Below, one piece after another: positions 27,619-36,198 of a stretch of 64,000 bases of DNA; position 1 is the first letter of the stretch, and the number at the start of each line of letters is the position of its first letter. The translations under genes were made by a program, and so were the position numbers. This DNA comes from Mycolicibacterium aichiense (GTDB lineage Bacteria; Actinomycetota; Actinomycetes; Mycobacteriales; Mycobacteriaceae). The stretch lies in the NCBI RefSeq assembly GCF_010726245.1, contig NZ_AP022561.1, positions 1,798,001-1,862,000 of the forward strand, in the 5' to 3' direction. A model generated the notes under the pieces. That model ran no database searches. It saw nothing but the letters and a program-made list of their open reading frames with translations, and was not told where the DNA came from.

Positions 27619-28608
27619 CTACAGCCGGTCGAGCACGGTGGCGACGATCTTGTCCGTCGACAGGCCGTACCGATCGTGCAGGGTGGGGAGCGCGCCGGCC
27701 GCCAAGAACTCGTCCGGCAGTCCAATCGGAGTGATCTGCTTGCTCAACCCGCGCCGCACCGCCGCCGAGGCCACCGTTTCGAACAGGCCGCCGACGACGG
27801 TGTGGTTCTCGCAGGTGAGGACCAGCCGGTCGGTATCAACCTGGGCCAGAACCGTTTCGGCGTCGAAAGGTTTGATGGTCGGGGTGTGCACGACCGCGAC
27901 GTCGACCTTGTGTGCGCCGAGCCGGTCGGCGGCCTGCAACGCCCGCATGGTCATCAGGCCACTGGCGATGAGGACCACGTCGGCGCCGTCCCGGAGCACC
28001 TTGGCCTTGCCGAGTTCGAATCGGTAGTCGTATTCGTCGAGCACCGTGGGCACGTTGCCGCGCAGCAACCGTAGATAGGTAGGGCCGGGATGCTCGGCGA
28101 GCTGGGGGACTGCCTGTTCGATGTCGACGGAGTCACACGGGTCGACGATCGTCAGATTCGGCATGCCCCGGAAGATGGCGATGTCCTCTGTGGCCTGGTG
28201 TGACGGGCCGTATCCGGTGGTGAGTCCTGGCAAACCGCCGATGACGTTGACGTTGAGATTGGGCTCGGCGATGTCGAGGCAGATGAAGTCGTAGGCCCGG
28301 CGCGCGGCGAACACCGAGTAGGTCGAGGCGAAGGGAATCAGTCCCGTCTCGGCCATCCCCGCCGCCGCGCCGAACAGCAGCTGTTCGGCCATTCCCATCT
28401 GGAAGAAGCGGTCGGGAAACTCGTTGGCGAAGATGTGCATGTCGGTGTACTTGCCGAGATCGGCAGTCAGGCCGACGATCCGGTCATTCGCCTGCGCCGC
28501 CTTGACCAGCGCGTGGCCGAACGGTGCCGGCGCCGTCTTCTGGCCGGGATCGGCGAACGACGCGATCATCGCCGAGGTCTTCAACTTCTGCGGTGCCGCG
28601 GTGGTCAT
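27619..28608 (-). CDS. Split transketolase, C-terminal subunit
   Basis: The protein has 329 residues and corresponds to the pyrimidine-binding and C-terminal domains of transketolase (AEQLLFGAAAGMAETGLIPFASTYSVFAARRAYD). Together with the N-terminal subunit it transfers two-carbon ketol units, using thiamine diphosphate. ATG 28608 lies 7 nt after AGGAGTT and overlaps the stop of the upstream subunit (ATGA). Split transketolases with this layout include enzymes for apulose 4-phosphate as well as general ones. Confidence 0.9.
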   Translation of the reverse strand: MTTAAPQKLKTSAMIASFADPGQKTAPAPFGHALVKAAQANDRIVGLTADLGKYTDMHIFANEFPDRFFQMGMAEQLLFGAAAGMAETGLIPFASTYSVFAARRAYDFICLDIAEPNLNVNVIGGLPGLTTGYGPSHQATEDIAIFRGMPNLTIVDPCDSVDIEQAVPQLAEHPGPTYLRLLRGNVPTVLDEYDYRFELGKAKVLRDGADVVLIASGLMTMRALQAADRLGAHKVDVAVVHTPTIKPFDAETVLAQVDTDRLVLTCENHTVVGGLFETVASAAVRRGLSKQITPIGLPDEFLAAGALPTLHDRYGLSTDKIVATVLDRL

Positions 28609-29444
28609 GCCGGAACTCCTTCGTAACCTGCGGTCAGCTGATCGCGGCAGATCTGCCATTCGTCAGCGTCGATCCGCATGAAGTGCGCCTTCTCCCGAGT
28701 CTCGAGGAGCGCAACGCCCCGTCCGATTCTGGTGTCGCACAGAATGACTGATGGTGTGTCGGCGCTGACCTGATCGAACGCCGTCAACAGCGCTGCGACG
28801 TCGTTGCCGTCGACGCGCTGAACGTGCCAGCCGCAGGCGGCCCATTTGTCGGCAACCGGTTCGGTGCGTAGAACGCCGGCGGTGGGACCGTCGGCCTGCA
28901 AGGCGTTGATGTCCACCGTGGCAATTAGATTCGACAACCCGTGATGAGAAGCGCCCATCGCCGCCTCCCACGTCGAACCCTCGTCGAGCTCGCCGTCGGA
29001 CAGCAAGTTGATCACCCTGGCGGTGTTGCCCTGATGGCGCAGGCCCAGTGCCATTCCCACGGCAACGGTCAATCCGTGTCCGAGCGACCCTCCCGAGATC
29101 TCCATTCCCGGTGTGTAGCTGGCCATTCCGGACATCGGAAGACGGGAGTCGTCCGAGCCGTAGGTGGCCAGTTCGCCGACGTCCAGGATGCCCGCCTCGG
29201 CCAGTGCGGCGTAGAGGCCGATGGCGTAGTGGCCGGTGGACAACAAGAACCGGTCCCGGCCATCCCAGTGCGGATCTTGCGGCCGGTAATTCAGTTGGTC
29301 GGCGTACACGGCGGCCAGCATGTCGGCGGCACCGAGTGCCTGCCCGACGTAACCCTGGCCTTGTGCCTCACCCATGTTGAGGGCGTGATGACGTATTCGG
29401 TAGGCGGCCTCGCTGACGCGCGCGACCCGGGTAGCGGTGGTCAT
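28605..29444 (-). CDS. Split transketolase, N-terminal subunit
   Basis: The protein has 279 residues, the thiamine-diphosphate binding half: STGHYAIGLYAALAEAG, GGSLGHGLTVAVGMALG and the GDGE...N-type metal motif LLSDGELDEGSTWEAAMGASHHGLSNLIATVDIN. Its start (ATG 29444) shares a base with the transporter stop (TGATG) and its stop overlaps the C-terminal subunit, so the three genes form one operon. Confidence 0.9.
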   Translation of the reverse strand: MTTATRVARVSEAAYRIRHHALNMGEAQGQGYVGQALGAADMLAAVYADQLNYRPQDPHWDGRDRFLLSTGHYAIGLYAALAEAGILDVGELATYGSDDSRLPMSGMASYTPGMEISGGSLGHGLTVAVGMALGLRHQGNTARVINLLSDGELDEGSTWEAAMGASHHGLSNLIATVDINALQADGPTAGVLRTEPVADKWAACGWHVQRVDGNDVAALLTAFDQVSADTPSVILCDTRIGRGVALLETREKAHFMRIDADEWQICRDQLTAGYEGVPA

Positions 29445-30787
29445 CACGCGGCCAGGGAGTGCCGAGCCGACGCATCGGCGGTGGCCGCCTCAGCTGCACT
29501 GCGCTCGGCCGCCCCCCAGGTTTCGCGGGTGGCGATGGCAGCCACCAAGCCGATCGCGGCGTAGGCGGAGAACAGTAGAGCGGGACCGATCCAGCCGAAG
29601 CCTTCATAGAGCAGCGTCGTGATGAAAGGGGTGAACCCGGAGACCATGGCCGAAATCTGGTAGGCGAGTGAGGCTCCGGAGGCGCGTGTGTTCGCGGTGA
29701 ACAGCTCGGGGAACCAGGCACCCTGAGCGCCGGCCAACGCGTTCTGACACACGCCGTATGCGATGACGAAGGTGGCGATGATGACCAGAAGGAAGCCGGT
29801 GTTGACCAGCAGGAACATTAGGACGCCGAACGGGATGCCGAACGCGCAGACCCAGATGTAGACGGGGCGTCGTCCGACTTTGTCGGTGAGCCGGGCCCAT
29901 GCCATGGTGGCGAAGATGCCGACGAAGGAAGCGATGCACAGAGCCACAAGGGTTTCGGTCTTGTCGGCCAGTTGGGCGTTCTTCAGGTAGCTGATCATGT
30001 AGGTGATCGACACTGCGTATCCGGCGGTCTCGGCGATGCGAAGCCCGATGCCGCGCAGAATGTTTCGCCAATCGGTCTTGATGACCTGGGTGATCGGGGA
30101 CTTGACGATCTTGCCCTCGTCCTTGACATCGGTGAAGACCGGGGACTCGGGCACCCGGGCGCGGATGATGAGCCCCACTATGACGAGCACGATGCTGGCC
30201 AGGAAGGGGACCCGCCAGGCCCAGTCGCCGCCGATGTGAACGCTGACCAGGAAGACGAGGTTGGCCAGCAGTAGTCCCACCGGGAAGCCGGCCTGCACGA
30301 TGCCGGTGTAGCGACCCTTCTGCTTCCACGGTGCGTGCTCGTAGCTCATCAAGATGGCGCCGCCCCATTCGGCGCCGAATGCCAGACCCTGGATGATGCG
30401 CACCGCCACCAGCAGAGCCGGGGCGAGCACGCCGACGGCCGCGTAGGTCGGCAGCAGGCCGATCGCGAAGGTGGCCAGCCCCATGACGATGAGAGAGGCG
30501 ACCAGCACCGGCTTGCGCCCGAGCCGGTCGCCGAGGTGGCCGCCGATGATCCCGCCGAGTGGGCGGGCGGCGAAGCCGACTCCGAGGGTGGCGAACGCTG
30601 CCAGCGTGCCGGCCACCGGGCTGGAGTTGGGAAAGAACGCGTGGCCGAAGTACAGCGCGGCGGCCGTCCCGAACCCGATGAAGTCATAGGTCTCGATGAC
30701 GGCTCCCACTCCGGAGCCGATCGCAACCCGCTTGGCGTCCGGTGTGCCGTTCACCGGGCCCCGCATTGTCAGAGCGTCGTCGCTCAT
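29444..30787 (-). CDS. MFS transporter, metabolite:H+ symporter (MHS) type
   Basis: The protein has 447 residues and about 12 membrane segments. The MFS signature between helices 2 and 3 reads GGIIGGHLGDRLGRKPV, and IETYDFIGFGTAAALYFGHAFF matches the MHS (ProP/ShiA) group. As first gene of the minus-strand operon it is the likely importer of the module's sugar or polyol. ATG 30787 was preferred, 8 nt after AAAGGA; ATG 30796 is the alternative. Confidence 0.88.
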   Translation of the reverse strand: MSDDALTMRGPVNGTPDAKRVAIGSGVGAVIETYDFIGFGTAAALYFGHAFFPNSSPVAGTLAAFATLGVGFAARPLGGIIGGHLGDRLGRKPVLVASLIVMGLATFAIGLLPTYAAVGVLAPALLVAVRIIQGLAFGAEWGGAILMSYEHAPWKQKGRYTGIVQAGFPVGLLLANLVFLVSVHIGGDWAWRVPFLASIVLVIVGLIIRARVPESPVFTDVKDEGKIVKSPITQVIKTDWRNILRGIGLRIAETAGYAVSITYMISYLKNAQLADKTETLVALCIASFVGIFATMAWARLTDKVGRRPVYIWVCAFGIPFGVLMFLLVNTGFLLVIIATFVIAYGVCQNALAGAQGAWFPELFTANTRASGASLAYQISAMVSGFTPFITTLLYEGFGWIGPALLFSAYAAIGLVAAIATRETWGAAERSAAEAATADASARHSLAA

Positions 30788-30850
30788 GCTGGTCATCCTT
30801 TCAAACTCTCGTTCCAGCTGGTCTTGAACAGCCCTCCAGATCACTGCTGA

Positions 30851-30860
30851 CTGTCAACAG
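30851..30860. promoter_or_regulatory. CTGTYAACAG operator, transporter side
   Basis: CTGTCAACAG lies 64 bp upstream of the transporter start inside an imperfect dyad that begins TGA and ends GTG. It matches the sites before the GntR gene. Confidence 0.6.
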
Positions 30861-30897
30861 TGCGTCAGATCACCAGTGTGACCACGCCCACACCGCG

Positions 30898-30919
30898 CTG
30901 TCAACAGTCAACAGCTGTT
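30898..30919. promoter_or_regulatory. CTGTYAACAG operator with adjoining palindrome
   Basis: CTGTCAACAG (30898-30907) is followed directly by the perfect palindrome AACAGCTGTT (30910-30919), in the middle of the divergent gap. Confidence 0.55.
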
Positions 30920-30932
30920 AGATGTTGGTGGT

Positions 30933-30948
30933 TGACTGTTAACAGTCA
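30933..30948. promoter_or_regulatory. Perfect 16-bp palindromic operator before the sugar isomerase operon
   Basis: TGACTGTTAACAGTCA is a perfect palindrome centred 49 bp upstream of the ATG at 30990 and contains the core CTGTTAACAG. It is the best full site for the GntR regulator. Confidence 0.7.
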
Positions 30949-30989
30949 TCACCGCTACTGTGGTCGTCATCACACGCATTGGAGGTGAC

Positions 30990-31820
30990 ATGAGCACCGC
31001 TTTCCACGGCCGCCTCGGCTGTTCCACCATCACTTTTCGGCACCAGGCGCTGCCGCGGGCGTTGGCGACGATCGCTGATCTCGGATTCACCGAGATCGAC
31101 CTCGGTGCGCTGCCCGGTGTGTGCGACCACGTGCCGTACGTGCTCGACGACGGGGCCGTCGAGGAGGTTGCCGCGACTGTCAATCGGTCCGGCCTGACGA
31201 TTCGGTCCATCAACTGCGACGTGGGTGATCTGAACGTCGCCGTGGATGGCGCGCAACGCTCGGCACGGTCCCGCCATCTCGAGATGCTCATCGCACTGGC
31301 GGCGGTGACCGGAGCGCGCGCTCTGGTGCTGCCGTGCGGAGCGTTGAGCCACCAACCGAGGGCAAGTCTCGATGCGGATCTCGGCCGAGTTGCCGACGAG
31401 TTGCGCGCCGCAGCGGAAACGGCGCGCGATTGCGGAGTCGAGTTGTGGACCGAGTCCCTGCACTTTCATCGGCTGTGCTTCGACATCGACCGTGCGCAGA
31501 AGCTGTACGACCGGCTCGGTGATGACGTCGGGATCGTGATGGATTTCAGTCACATCGTCGCGTCCGGCGGCGACCCGGTCGACTTCACCAACCGATTCGG
31601 TGCGCGTATCAGCCATGTCCACATCCGAGATGCGTTGCCGGGCAACATCAATCTATCCGTGGGCAATGGCGCGGTCGATTTCGGCCGCGGTCTCAAGGCG
31701 CTGGCCGACAGCGGCTACAGCGGCCACTTCGCCCTTGAACTGGAAACCCGCGACGTCAGCGACGACGAGCGCCCCGCGGCGGCAGTCCTTGCGGGCCAAG
31801 TCATTTCCGAACTCATCTGA
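30990..31820 (+). CDS. Xylose-isomerase-like TIM-barrel sugar (phosphate) isomerase/epimerase
   Basis: The protein has 276 residues of the AP-endonuclease-2/xylose-isomerase-like fold. Probable metal ligands are in WTESLHFHRL (Glu), VMDFSH (Asp, His), ISHVHIRD and ALELET. Members isomerise or epimerise small sugars or sugar phosphates, for example LerI of tetrulose catabolism or D-apiose isomerase; the substrate cannot be told here. ATG 30990 follows GGAGGTGAC. It heads the plus-strand operon. Confidence 0.85.
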   Translation: MSTAFHGRLGCSTITFRHQALPRALATIADLGFTEIDLGALPGVCDHVPYVLDDGAVEEVAATVNRSGLTIRSINCDVGDLNVAVDGAQRSARSRHLEMLIALAAVTGARALVLPCGALSHQPRASLDADLGRVADELRAAAETARDCGVELWTESLHFHRLCFDIDRAQKLYDRLGDDVGIVMDFSHIVASGGDPVDFTNRFGARISHVHIRDALPGNINLSVGNGAVDFGRGLKALADSGYSGHFALELETRDVSDDERPAAAVLAGQVISELI

Positions 31821-31840
31821 GAAGCACACCAGGAGAATTC

Positions 31841-32608
31841 ATGGACCAGAAGACCGCAGTGATCACCGGCGCCACCTCGGAAAAGGGAATCGGAGTGACT
31901 GTCGCCCAGCGCTACGCCAGTGAAGGCTGGGCCGTCGTCATCCTCGACCTGGACGGCGAGAGGTCAGCCAAGGTCGCTGCCGAGATCGGAAACCAGTTTG
32001 CAGTTCCCGCTTTCGGCCACGCCGTGGACGTCACCTCGGAGGAATCGGTGACGGCCGCGCACGCCGCGGTGGCCGCAGAGGTGGCATCGGGCAATCTGCC
32101 GTCCGTCGGCGCGCTGGCCAACATCGCGGGCATCACCTCCCCGGTGCCGTTCCTGGAAACCACCCTCGAGCTGTGGAACAAGGTGTTCGCCGTCAATGCG
32201 ACCGGCACCTACCTGGTCACCAAGGCGTTCCTGCCGGACATGATCGCGCAGGGCTGGGGCCGCATCGTGAACATGTCGTCGGTGTCGGCCCAGCGCGGCG
32301 GCGGCGTCTTCGGCAAGGTGCCCTACTCCTCGGCCAAGGCCGCGATCCTGGGCTTCACCAAGGCGCTCGCCCGCGAAGTCGCCGACAAGGGCGTCACCGT
32401 CAATGCCGTGACGCCGGGCGCCGTCGACACCAACATCCGGGTCGGTTCGACCGATGAGCAGGAGGCGGCGTTGGCTGCCGCCATTCCGGTCGGCCGCACC
32501 GCGACCACCGATGAGGTGGCCGCCGTCTTCACCTTCCTGTCCAGCGCGGACGCCAGCTACCTCACCGGAACCACCGTTGATATCAACGGCGGCAGCCACA
32601 TTCACTAG
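31841..32608 (+). CDS. Short-chain dehydrogenase/reductase (polyol or sugar dehydrogenase)
   Basis: The protein has 255 residues. It has a Rossmann motif TGATSEKGIG (9-18), NAAG-like NIAG near 94, catalytic Ser146/147, Tyr162 and Lys166 (YSSAK), and the C-terminal GTTVDINGG. The Asp-rich ILDLD after strand 2 favours NAD+. In M. smegmatis a similar SDR, DthD, oxidises D-threitol to D-erythrulose; that role is proposed here because the next two genes encode the following steps. Confidence 0.88.
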   Translation: MDQKTAVITGATSEKGIGVTVAQRYASEGWAVVILDLDGERSAKVAAEIGNQFAVPAFGHAVDVTSEESVTAAHAAVAAEVASGNLPSVGALANIAGITSPVPFLETTLELWNKVFAVNATGTYLVTKAFLPDMIAQGWGRIVNMSSVSAQRGGGVFGKVPYSSAKAAILGFTKALAREVADKGVTVNAVTPGAVDTNIRVGSTDEQEAALAAAIPVGRTATTDEVAAVFTFLSSADASYLTGTTVDINGGSHIH

Positions 32609-32616
32609 GTGATGAC

Positions 32617-34335
32617 ATGACACGCCTCTTCAACGACCCGGCCACCTTCACCGAGGACATGCTCGGCGGCTTTCTCGACATCCATGCGTCGTACGTGGTC
32701 GGAGTACCCGGCGGCGTCGTGCGGGCGACCGAGACACCGCCAGGCAAGGTGGCGGTGGTGGTCGGCGGCGGCTCCGGTCACTACCCGGCGTTCTGCGGTG
32801 TGGTCGGACCGGGGTTCGCCGACGGGGCGGTGGTGGGCAACATCTTCACCTCGCCGTCGGCACAGGAGGCGGCGTCGGTGGCACGAGCCGCCCACGGCGA
32901 CGCGGGTGTCCTGCTGCTCACCGGCAACTACGCCGGCGACGTGATGAACTTCGGACTCGCCGTCGAGCAACTGCGCGCCGACGGGATCGACGCCCGGTTT
33001 CTCACCGTGACCGACGATATCGCCAGCGCGGCCCCCGTTGATCTCGCCAAGCGGCGCGGGATCGCCGGCGACTTCACGGTATTCCGTTGCGCTGGAGCGC
33101 GTTCCGAAGAAGGTGCCGACCTCGATGAGGTCGAGCGGGTGGCGATCAAGGCCAACTCCGCAACCCGCACCCTCGGCGTCGCATTCGACGGGTGCACTTT
33201 GCCGGGAGCGGATCGGCCGCTGTTCACCGTCCCGGCCGGCACCATGGGCCTGGGCTTGGGCATCCACGGTGAGCCGGGCATCGCCAGCCATGAGATGCCG
33301 ACGGCCGCCGAATTGGCCCGACTGCTGGTGTCCGGCGTGCTCGCCGAGAAGCCGGCAGGTGCATCGGGGCGGGTGGCCGTGATCCTCAACGGTCTGGGAC
33401 GCACGAAATATGAGGAGCTGTTCGTGGTGTGGAAGTCGGTGGCCTCGCTGTTGGCCGAATCCGGGCACGCCGTCGTGCATCCCGAGGTCGGCGAACTGGT
33501 CACCAGCCTGGACATGGCGGGGTGCTCGCTGACCGTGATGTGGCTCGACGAGGAACTCGAACGGCTGTGGACGTCGCCGGCCGATACCCCCGCCTACCGC
33601 AAAGGCGGTGTCTCGGCCCAGACCGGGAAGCGGCGCTCGCAAGTCACGCAGACCGCGGTGCGAGTCGCGGTTGCCGACGCGGACGCGGCATCGCAAGCCG
33701 GTGGTCACGTTGTGGCGGAGAGCTTTTCGGCGATAGCTCAGCAGATGGTCGATGCCGAGGACGAGTTGGGCAAGATCGATGCCGTCGCCGGCGACGGTGA
33801 CCATGGTCGTGGCATGGTCAAGGGATCCACCGCTGCCGCTGAGGCAGCGCGGGCAATGGCAGCCCAGGCGGGGGGAATCGCATCGGTGCTTCGTGCCGCG
33901 GGCGACGCCTGGGCTGCCAAGGCCGGCGGGACATCCGGGGTGTTGTGGGGCGCGGCGCTCAACGCCGCCGCGGGCGTCCTCGGAGATCACGGGCTGCCCG
34001 GCGATACCGCTGTCGCTGCGGCGCTGCGGGCCGGGTACGACGCGCTGGGTGCATTGGGCAAGGCCGCTCGCGGAGACAAGACCATGCTCGATGCCCTTGG
34101 GCCCTTCGTCGACGCGTTCGCCGAAAGTGTCGAAGCAGGAGCAGATTGGCGGTCCGCATGGTCGCAATCTGCCGAGGTGGCGCAGAAGGCTGCTGCAGAG
34201 ACCGCCGAACTCAGACCCATGGTGGGCCGGGCCCGCCCGCTCGCCGAGCGCAGCCTCGGGACCCCCGACGCCGGCGCGGTATCCCTGGCCCTGTGTGTCA
34301 CCACGGTGGCTGAACTGATCGAGGAGAAGCGATGA
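32617..34335 (+). CDS. ATP-dependent dihydroxyacetone/tetrulose kinase (DhaK-DhaL fusion)
   Basis: The protein has 572 residues. The DhaK half (1-330) has GGGSGH (50-55) and His217 (LGIHGEPG), the residue that binds the keto-sugar covalently. The DhaL half (about 360-572) has the nucleotide/Mg2+ motif GDGDHG (392-397) and GGTSGVLW. Such single-chain kinases use ATP rather than the PTS. DerK of M. smegmatis, which phosphorylates D-erythrulose, belongs here, as do glycerone kinases. Starts 9 nt after the SDR stop and overlaps the next gene by 4. Confidence 0.92.
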   Translation: MTRLFNDPATFTEDMLGGFLDIHASYVVGVPGGVVRATETPPGKVAVVVGGGSGHYPAFCGVVGPGFADGAVVGNIFTSPSAQEAASVARAAHGDAGVLLLTGNYAGDVMNFGLAVEQLRADGIDARFLTVTDDIASAAPVDLAKRRGIAGDFTVFRCAGARSEEGADLDEVERVAIKANSATRTLGVAFDGCTLPGADRPLFTVPAGTMGLGLGIHGEPGIASHEMPTAAELARLLVSGVLAEKPAGASGRVAVILNGLGRTKYEELFVVWKSVASLLAESGHAVVHPEVGELVTSLDMAGCSLTVMWLDEELERLWTSPADTPAYRKGGVSAQTGKRRSQVTQTAVRVAVADADAASQAGGHVVAESFSAIAQQMVDAEDELGKIDAVAGDGDHGRGMVKGSTAAAEAARAMAAQAGGIASVLRAAGDAWAAKAGGTSGVLWGAALNAAAGVLGDHGLPGDTAVAAALRAGYDALGALGKAARGDKTMLDALGPFVDAFAESVEAGADWRSAWSQSAEVAQKAAAETAELRPMVGRARPLAERSLGTPDAGAVSLALCVTTVAELIEEKR

Positions 34336-34802
34336 ACAGCCGACCGCTGCGGATCGTCGTGGGTTGTGACGACGCCGGACTGCAATACAAGGACATCCTG
34401 CGCCGCGACCTCGAATCGCATCCGCGGGTGGAGTCCGTCATCGACGTCGGGGTCGGCCCCGACGAGCACACCGCCTACCCGCACGTCGCGGTGATGGCGG
34501 CCCGAATGGTGGCCGAGGGCGCGGCCGATCGGGCGCTGCTGATCTGCGGAACCGGTCTCGGGGTCGCGATCGCCGCCAACAAGGTCCCCGGCGTCCGTGC
34601 CGTCACCGCCCACGACAGTTTCTCGGTGGAACGCGCGATCCTCAGCAACGACGCGCAGGTTCTCTGCTTCGGGCAGCGGGTGGTGGGGGTCGAACTGGCC
34701 CGTCGCCTGGCCGCGGAATGGCTGAGCTACGAGTTCGATCCGGCGTCGGCGTCCGCCGAGAAAGTCGAGGCGATCCGCGGGTACGAACCTACGACCGCGT
34801 GA
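34332..34802 (+). CDS. RpiB-family sugar-phosphate isomerase
   Basis: The protein has 156 residues of the RpiB/LacAB fold. Cys72 in [15 protein letters not shown] matches the catalytic Cys of E. coli-type RpiB. Asp13/14 of CDDAG and His near 114 complete the site. M. tuberculosis RpiB lacks this Cys, so this is a specialised paralogue; in tetritol catabolism the corresponding DerI converts D-erythrulose 4-phosphate to D-erythrose 4-phosphate. Its last 14 bases overlap the convergent regulator gene. Confidence 0.88.
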   Translation: MNSRPLRIVVGCDDAGLQYKDILRRDLESHPRVESVIDVGVGPDEHTAYPHVAVMAARMVAEGAADRALLICGTGLGVAIAANKVPGVRAVTAHDSFSVERAILSNDAQVLCFGQRVVGVELARRLAAEWLSYEFDPASASAEKVEAIRGYEPTTA

Positions 34803-36072
34803 CGACGACGCCGCGAAGTGAGGTGTCGCGCACGCACAACAGCGAGGCGCGGGTGCCGACCTCGCGCAGGATGCTCTCGGGAATCCAGCCGACGCCGATC
34901 ACCGAGCGCGCCAGCAGATCGTTGGATGGGCTGTCGATGCTGATCTCGCCGGACGTGATGCCTTGGGAGAGTATGGCTTTCATCTGGCGCACGCGTTTGG
35001 TGAACAGCCATCCCGGGTTGGGCGTGTCCGGGGGAGACTGCCGCATCCACGCCAGCTGAATCCGGAACTCGTCGGCGAATCGATCCAGCGCGTTGGTGTT
35101 GATCCAGCTCAGGGCGTCCAACTTCTCGACACTCGAGGAGTCCGACGCCAACACCTCCGACCACCCCAGCGCGACCTTCTCGCCGAACGATTGCATGATC
35201 GCCGCGAGCAGCTGCTCCTTGGATCCGATCAATCGATAGACCGTCCCGGTGCCCATCCCGGCCGCCGACGCGATGTCCCGGACGGTTGTGACCTCGTAGC
35301 CCTTCTTGCCGAATTCGGTTCTGGCGACGGCGCGTATGTGGGCAGCCTTGTCGTCGGCGTCAGCGTCGTCGGTCCAGGATCGGACGACCGCGTCCGCGGC
35401 CTGGAACGCCGCGGATCCGTCCAGTTGTTCGTCGGTCGGCGCGCCGGCGGCCAGGCCCTCGAAGAGGATTCGGCACAGTAGCGCTGCGGACTTGTCCGAG
35501 CTGGCGTTGCCGCGCATCACGTCGAGCCCGATCTGCAGCATCGTCTGCACGGCCCGCCCGGCAAGCATCGCCAGATCCACATCGGACCTCAGATAGCCGC
35601 TCCAGCGGGCCGCCCGAAGGGTTTCCAGCATCGACTGCAGCAGCGCGGTGGGCCTGCGCGCGGCCAGAGCGGTCAGCTCGTGATTCGAACTCGGGCCTTC
35701 GAAAAAAGACATCTGCAGCGCCGCGCGGTGGGCGACCGAGCACCGCGCGATCGCCTTGCACAGGCCAGCAATCTGGTCGAAAGCCGGGTGGAAATCGGGA
35801 TCGTTGAGACGGGCCTGCGCCTCGTCGGCGATCCGGTCCAGGTCCTCGTGATAGCGGCGCAGCAACTCGACAAGGATCGCTTCTTTGGAATCGAAATGGT
35901 GGTACAGGCTGCCGGGAAGAATGCCTGCCGCCTCAGCGATATCCTGCAAGGACGTGCGCAGGCCGGAGGTTGCGATGATGGACGCGGCGGTCTGCAAGAT
36001 CTCGGTGCGGCGCGTGCCGTCGTCGTAGGCGTGACTCGTGCCGGTGTTCGGTGTCATGCGCGAGCGACCCAT
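34789..36072 (-). CDS. Tandem TetR-family regulator (two TetR units in one chain, Mce3R-like)
   Basis: The protein has 427 residues and two complete TetR helix-turn-helix domains: residues about 20-66 ([28 protein letters not shown]) and about 242-290 ([28 protein letters not shown]), each followed by a helical effector domain. Mce3R of M. tuberculosis has the same double layout. ATG 36072 follows GGAGGGG; ATG 36057 is an alternative. A dyad at 36102-36116 is a likely autoregulatory operator. Ligand and targets are unknown. Confidence 0.88.
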   Translation of the reverse strand: MGRSRMTPNTGTSHAYDDGTRRTEILQTAASIIATSGLRTSLQDIAEAAGILPGSLYHHFDSKEAILVELLRRYHEDLDRIADEAQARLNDPDFHPAFDQIAGLCKAIARCSVAHRAALQMSFFEGPSSNHELTALAARRPTALLQSMLETLRAARWSGYLRSDVDLAMLAGRAVQTMLQIGLDVMRGNASSDKSAALLCRILFEGLAAGAPTDEQLDGSAAFQAADAVVRSWTDDADADDKAAHIRAVARTEFGKKGYEVTTVRDIASAAGMGTGTVYRLIGSKEQLLAAIMQSFGEKVALGWSEVLASDSSSVEKLDALSWINTNALDRFADEFRIQLAWMRQSPPDTPNPGWLFTKRVRQMKAILSQGITSGEISIDSPSNDLLARSVIGVGWIPESILREVGTRASLLCVRDTSLRGVVVTRS

Positions 36073-36101
36073 GACCCCTCCAGCGGCTGGAACCCAATAT
36101 T

Positions 36102-36116
36102 TGGTAGACGCTACCA
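36102..36116. promoter_or_regulatory. Operator-like dyad before the tandem TetR gene
   Basis: TGGTAG-ACG-CTACCA is a perfect inverted repeat with a 3-bp spacer, 30 bp upstream of the regulator start, preceded by an AATATT tract. This placement suits autorepression. Confidence 0.6.
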
Positions 36117-36198
36117 GAGCTGGGCTGGCTGAAAGGCCCACCACCTGCGGATGTGCATCGAAAACGACCAGCTCCGAGAGACGCGTTTGGTTTCGGCG

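Noticed and set aside
32605..34167. A 520-codon open frame antisense to the DhaK-DhaL kinase
   Set aside because: Composition is Arg/His/Gly-rich with no domain; the sense frame holds all kinase motifs.
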